NCBI RefSeq assembly: GCF_014650895.1
Contig: NZ_BMVV01000010.1
Coordinates: 124,001-188,000 of the forward strand
Length of the DNA: 64,000 nucleotides
Reading direction: 5' to 3'
Source of the DNA: Streptomyces omiyaensis
GTDB lineage: Bacteria > Actinomycetota > Actinomycetes > Streptomycetales > Streptomycetaceae
Under the pieces are notes generated by a model. The model did not search any database. It was not told the origin of the DNA and worked only from the letters and a program-made list of their open reading frames with translations. A program made the translations under genes and the position numbers. Shown here piece by piece: positions 60,746 to 64,000 of the stretch. Position 1 is the first letter of the stretch. The number at the start of each line of letters is the position of its first letter.

Positions 60746-62254
60746 GTGACTGCTCTCACTCTCAGCACTGCCGGAGCGGCGACGCTGCGTGCCGACGCCC
60801 TCGTCGTCGGTGTCGCGAAGGCCGGGAAGACGCTCGTCGTCGCCCCGGGCGCGGAGGCCGTCGACAAGGCGTTCGACGGCCGGCTCGCCGCCGTCCTGGA
60901 GACCCTGGGCGCCTCGGGTGGAGAGGGTGAGGCGACCAAGCTGCCCGCGCCCGCCGGCCTGAAGGCCCCCGTCGTGCTCGCCGTCGGCCTCGGCTCCGCC
61001 CCCGAGGACGGCGAGGCGTACGCCCCCGAGACCCTGCGCCGCGCCGCCGGCACCGCCGCCCGCGTCCTCTTCGGCTCGAAGAAGGCCGCGTTCGCGCTGC
61101 CGGTCGCCTCGGCCGAGGACGCCGGCGCGATCGCCGAGGGCGCCCTGCTCGGCGCGTACTCCTTCGACGCCTGGAAGGAGGAGGTCAAGGACGCGAAGAA
61201 GCCGCTGGCCGAGGTGGCGCTGCTCGGCGCCAAGCCGCGCGACAAGGCCCACAAGGCCGCCGCGGACCGCGCCCTGGCCGTGGCCGAGGAGATCAACCGC
61301 GCCCGCGACCTCGTCAACACCCCGCCGAACGGCCTCACGCCGGCCGGCTTCGCCGCGATCGCCCAGGCCGCCGGCAAGGAGCACGGCCTGAAGGTCCAGG
61401 TCCTCGACGAGAAGGCGCTCGCCAAGGGCGGCTACGGCGGCATCCTCGGCGTCGGCGCCGGCTCGGAGAACCCGCCGCGCCTGGTCAAGGTCACCTACAC
61501 CCACCCGAAGGCGGAGAAGTCCCTGGCCCTGGTCGGCAAGGGCATCACCTACGACTCGGGCGGCATCTCCCTGAAGCCGGCCGGTCACAACGAGACGATG
61601 AAGTGCGACATGGCCGGCGCCGCCGCCGTCCTCGCCACCGTCGTCTCCGCGGCCCGCCTCGGCCTGGAGGTCAACGTCACGGCGTGGCTCGCCCTCGCCG
61701 AGAACATGCCGTCCGGCTCCGCCACCCGCCCGGGTGACGTGCTGCGCATGTACAGCGGCAAGACCGTCGAGGTCCTCAACACCGACGCCGAGGGCCGGCT
61801 CGTCCTGGCCGACGCGCTGACCAGGGCGTCGGAGGAGCACCCGGACACGATCGTCGACGTGGCGACCCTGACCGGCGCGATGATGCTGGCGCTGGGCAAC
61901 CGCACCTTCGGCATCATGGCCAACGACGACGAGTTCCGGACCTCGCTGCACGAGGTCGCGGAGGAGGTCGGCGAGCAGTCCTGGCCGATGCCGCTCCCGG
62001 CCGACCTGCGCAAGGGCATGGACTCCCCCACCGCCGACATCGCCAACATGGGCGAGCGGATGGGCGGCGGCCTGGTGGCCGGTCTCTTCCTCAAGGAGTT
62101 CGTGGGCGAGGGCATCACCTGGGCCCACCTGGACATCGCGGGCCCCGCCTTCCACGAGGGCGCCCCGTACGGCTACACCCCCAAGGGCGGCACCGGCTCC
62201 TCGGTCCGCACCCTGGTGCGTCTCGCCGAGCTGACGGCGGCCGGCGAGCTCTGA
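60746..62254 (+). CDS. pepA: Leucyl aminopeptidase (M17)
   Basis: A 502-residue cytosolic M17 aminopeptidase. The two-zinc site and catalytic residues are in GKGITYDSGGISLKPAGHNETMKCDMAGAAAV, VNVTAWLALAENMPSG and VLNTDAEGRLVLADAL, the last being the M17 signature. It removes N-terminal residues from peptides. GTG start at 60746. TACGAT at 60674-60679 may be the -10 box. The 295-bp space to the divergent exopolysaccharide operon contains nothing else clear. A hairpin follows the stop. Confidence 0.95.
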   Translation: MTALTLSTAGAATLRADALVVGVAKAGKTLVVAPGAEAVDKAFDGRLAAVLETLGASGGEGEATKLPAPAGLKAPVVLAVGLGSAPEDGEAYAPETLRRAAGTAARVLFGSKKAAFALPVASAEDAGAIAEGALLGAYSFDAWKEEVKDAKKPLAEVALLGAKPRDKAHKAAADRALAVAEEINRARDLVNTPPNGLTPAGFAAIAQAAGKEHGLKVQVLDEKALAKGGYGGILGVGAGSENPPRLVKVTYTHPKAEKSLALVGKGITYDSGGISLKPAGHNETMKCDMAGAAAVLATVVSAARLGLEVNVTAWLALAENMPSGSATRPGDVLRMYSGKTVEVLNTDAEGRLVLADALTRASEEHPDTIVDVATLTGAMMLALGNRTFGIMANDDEFRTSLHEVAEEVGEQSWPMPLPADLRKGMDSPTADIANMGERMGGGLVAGLFLKEFVGEGITWAHLDIAGPAFHEGAPYGYTPKGGTGSSVRTLVRLAELTAAGEL

Positions 62255-62273
62255 GCCCGCAGGTCCCGCGCGA

Positions 62274-62303
62274 AAGGCCCCGGAGCCCCGGCTCCGGGGC
62301 CTT
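62274..62303 (+). terminator. Terminator after pepA
   Basis: 13-14-bp GC hairpin (62274-62287 with 62290-62303) ending in CCTT, 19 bp past the stop. The rest of the 311-bp gap to lpdA holds the lpdA promoter region; CATAAT at 62489-62494 is a possible -10 box. Confidence 0.75.
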
Positions 62304-62566
62304 CCCGTTCCCGCCCCGGCGGCTGTTCGCTGCCGACGAAACTGCGACGAAATCCGTAGGTTCGTACGCCCTGGTGGACGTCCGGACGGACGATCGCCCG
62401 GTCTCATCCACCGGCCCCGCGTCCCGCCATCCGTCAACAAGTGCGAAGATGGGTTCTCGGCAGGACAGGGCCCCCACCACAGGGCCGACATAATGCGGCC
62501 GGACACCGGAGCCGCCGCCTGGTCATCGACGACCGGCGACGAGCGCACATGCATGGAGGACGTGAC

Positions 62567-63955
62567 GTGGCGAACGACGCCAGCACCGTTTTCGACCTAG
62601 TGATCCTCGGCGGCGGTAGCGGCGGTTACGCCGCGGCGCTGCGCGGAGCGCAGCTGGGCCTGGACGTCGCACTGATCGAGAAGAACAAGCTCGGCGGCAC
62701 CTGCCTGCACAACGGCTGCATCCCGACGAAGGCCCTGCTCCACGCCGGCGAGGTCGCCGACCAGGCGCGCGAGGCGGAGCAGTTCGGTGTCAAGGCCTCC
62801 TTCGAGGGCATCGACATCAAGGCCGTGCACAAGTACAAGGACGACGTGATCTCGGGCCTCTACAAGGGTCTGCAGGGTCTCGTCGCCTCCCGCAAGGTCA
62901 CCTACATCGAGGGCACCGGCCACCTGTCCTCCCCGACCTCCGTCGACGTCGACGGGCGCCGGGTCGAGGGCCGCCACGTCCTCCTCGCCACCGGTTCCGT
63001 GCCGAAGTCCCTGCCCGGCCTGGAGATCGACGGCAACCGCATCATCACCTCGGACCACGCCCTCACCCTGGACCGTGTGCCGGAGTCCGCCATCATCCTC
63101 GGCGGCGGCGTGATCGGCGTCGAGTTCGCCTCCGCGTGGAAGTCCTTCGGCACCGACGTCACGGTGATCGAGGGCATGAAGCACCTCGTCCCGGTCGAGG
63201 ACGAGAACAGCTCGAAGCTCCTGGAGCGCGCCTTCCGCAAGCGGGGCATCAAGTTCAACCTCGGCACCTTCTTCCAGGGCGCCGAGTACACCGAGAACGG
63301 CGTGAAGGTCACCCTTGCCGACGGCAAGACCTTCGAGGCCGAGGTGCTGCTCGTCGCCATCGGCCGCGGTCCGGTCTCGGCCGGCCTCGGGTACGAGGAG
63401 CAGGGCGTCACGATGGACCGCGGCTACGTCCTGGTGGACGAGTACATGCGGACCAACGTGCCCACGATCTCCGCCGTCGGCGACCTGGTCCCGACCCTCC
63501 AGCTCGCCCACGTCGGCTTCGCCGAGGGCATGCTGGTGGCGGAGCGGCTGGCCGGTCTGAAGACCGTCCCGATCGACTACGACGGCGTGCCCCGGGTGAC
63601 GTACTGCCACCCCGAGGTCGCCTCCGTCGGCATCACCGAGGCCAAGGCCAAGGAGGTCTACGGCGCGGACAAGGTCGTCGCCCTCAAGTACAACCTCGCG
63701 GGCAACGGCAAGAGCAAGATCCTGAAGACCGCGGGCGAGATCAAGCTCGTCCAGGTCAAGGACGGTGCCGTGGTCGGCGTCCACATGGTCGGTGACCGCA
63801 TGGGCGAGCAGGTCGGCGAAGCGCAGCTGATCTACAACTGGGAGGCGCTGCCGGCCGAGGTCGCGCAGCTCATCCACGCCCACCCGACGCAGAACGAGGC
63901 GCTCGGCGAGGCCCACCTGGCCCTGGCCGGCAAGCCTCTGCACTCCCACGACTGA
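62567..63955 (+). CDS. lpdA: Dihydrolipoamide dehydrogenase
   Basis: A 462-residue FAD/NAD disulfide oxidoreductase. FAD site LVILGGGSGGYAAALRG (residues 11-27), redox-active cysteines C46 and C51 in GGTCLHNGCIPTK, NAD-binding GGGVIGVEFASAW, and the C-terminal active-site block HAHPTQNEALGEAH. It reoxidises lipoyl groups of 2-oxo-acid dehydrogenases. GTG 62567 stands seven bases after GGAGG. The E2 gene usually follows in Streptomyces, but only 45 bp remain here, without a visible start. Confidence 0.95.
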   Translation: MANDASTVFDLVILGGGSGGYAAALRGAQLGLDVALIEKNKLGGTCLHNGCIPTKALLHAGEVADQAREAEQFGVKASFEGIDIKAVHKYKDDVISGLYKGLQGLVASRKVTYIEGTGHLSSPTSVDVDGRRVEGRHVLLATGSVPKSLPGLEIDGNRIITSDHALTLDRVPESAIILGGGVIGVEFASAWKSFGTDVTVIEGMKHLVPVEDENSSKLLERAFRKRGIKFNLGTFFQGAEYTENGVKVTLADGKTFEAEVLLVAIGRGPVSAGLGYEEQGVTMDRGYVLVDEYMRTNVPTISAVGDLVPTLQLAHVGFAEGMLVAERLAGLKTVPIDYDGVPRVTYCHPEVASVGITEAKAKEVYGADKVVALKYNLAGNGKSKILKTAGEIKLVQVKDGAVVGVHMVGDRMGEQVGEAQLIYNWEALPAEVAQLIHAHPTQNEALGEAHLALAGKPLHSHD

Positions 63956-64000
63956 CGCTCACGTCATCACAGGGCGCGACGACCAACTTCCGCAATTCGT

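Noticed and set aside
56789..62554. A 1921-codon continuous minus-strand frame.
   Set aside because: Only its last 512 codons are the PelF-type enzyme. The rest is antisense to pepA and out of frame with the deacetylase; such frames are common at very high GC.
1..64000. Mobile elements, CRISPR arrays, tRNA or rRNA genes.
   Set aside because: No transposase or integrase motifs, no regularly spaced repeats and no recognisable tRNA T-loop/anticodon pattern were found by reading; a tRNAscan or ISfinder search would settle it.

Overview
This is a window of a high-GC actinobacterial chromosome, almost certainly Streptomyces. The reasons are very high GC with GC3-driven long antisense open frames, frequent GTG/TTG starts, many 4-nt stop/start overlaps, several apparently leaderless genes, a ctaE-qcrCAB / ctaCDF respiratory set of actinobacterial type, PspA/PspAA, and cobalamin genes. 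It reads as conserved chromosome core; I saw no insertion sequence, prophage, tRNA, rRNA or CRISPR array.

Layout. 1-5.6 kb: SRPBCC protein (partial), metallophosphoesterase, long-chain acyl-CoA ligase, PimB-type mannosyltransferase and a GT87-type membrane glycosyltransferase, a grouping also known from mycobacteria. 5.6-8 kb: remnants of a MATE transporter and a PadR-type regulator joined head to head, then a secreted HExxH lipoprotein. 8-10.3 kb: two tandem NlpC/P60 cell-wall hydrolases. 10.6-13.4 kb: NYN-domain protein, zinc-ribbon protein, rhomboid protease, Lrp-type ligand-binding protein. 13.5-18.6 kb: small secreted Asp-tailed protein, OmpR-type two-component system, SLC13/DASS-like transporter and glycerate kinase. 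18.6-20.4 kb: class V aminotransferase under a SAM-IV riboswitch. 20.4-30.9 kb: trpD, then the respiratory genes in two minus-strand units (ctaE-qcrC-qcrA-qcrB and ctaC-ctaD-ctaF), separated by a receiver-like protein and an L,D-transpeptidase. 31.2-37.6 kb: cysteine desulfurase-TusA fusion, sugar/nucleoside kinase, two uncharacterised genes, erpA, nadA. 37.7-45.8 kb: RND permease, NarL/LiaRS-like two-component system, PspAA, PspA, DUF3043-type membrane protein, methyltransferase. 46-54 kb: HtrA-like protease, an MBL-like/CobU fusion, CobT, MprF-like protein, a rhomboid-like protein, another membrane protein, CobS. 53.9-60.5 kb: a five-gene minus-strand operon for an exopolysaccharide. 60.7-64 kb: pepA and lpdA.

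How genes work together. The respiratory genes make the bcc-aa3 supercomplex. CobU, CobT and CobS complete the nucleotide loop of cobalamin. ErpA and the desulfurase/TusA fusion relate to sulfur and Fe-S supply, which NadA, itself an Fe-S enzyme, needs. PspA, PspAA, the adjacent sensor/regulator pair and the RND permease form a plausible envelope-stress block.

The most striking locus is the operon at 53956-60450. It encodes a NodB-like deacetylase with an N-terminal Rossmann-like region (a PelA-like arrangement without the hydrolase), a PelF-type GT4 transferase, a polytopic membrane protein, a spherulin-4/GH135-type protein and a GH114-type lipoprotein. That set matches the parts list of Pel and of the fungal galactosaminogalactan cluster, so a partially deacetylated galactosamine-rich polymer is the leading hypothesis. 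Other leads are the SAM-IV riboswitch at 20205-20321, the MATE/PadR deletion scar, a palindrome centred on the ctaE start codon, paired palindromes around the nadA promoter, and matching 11-bp-period repeats in front of the two-component operon and the transporter.
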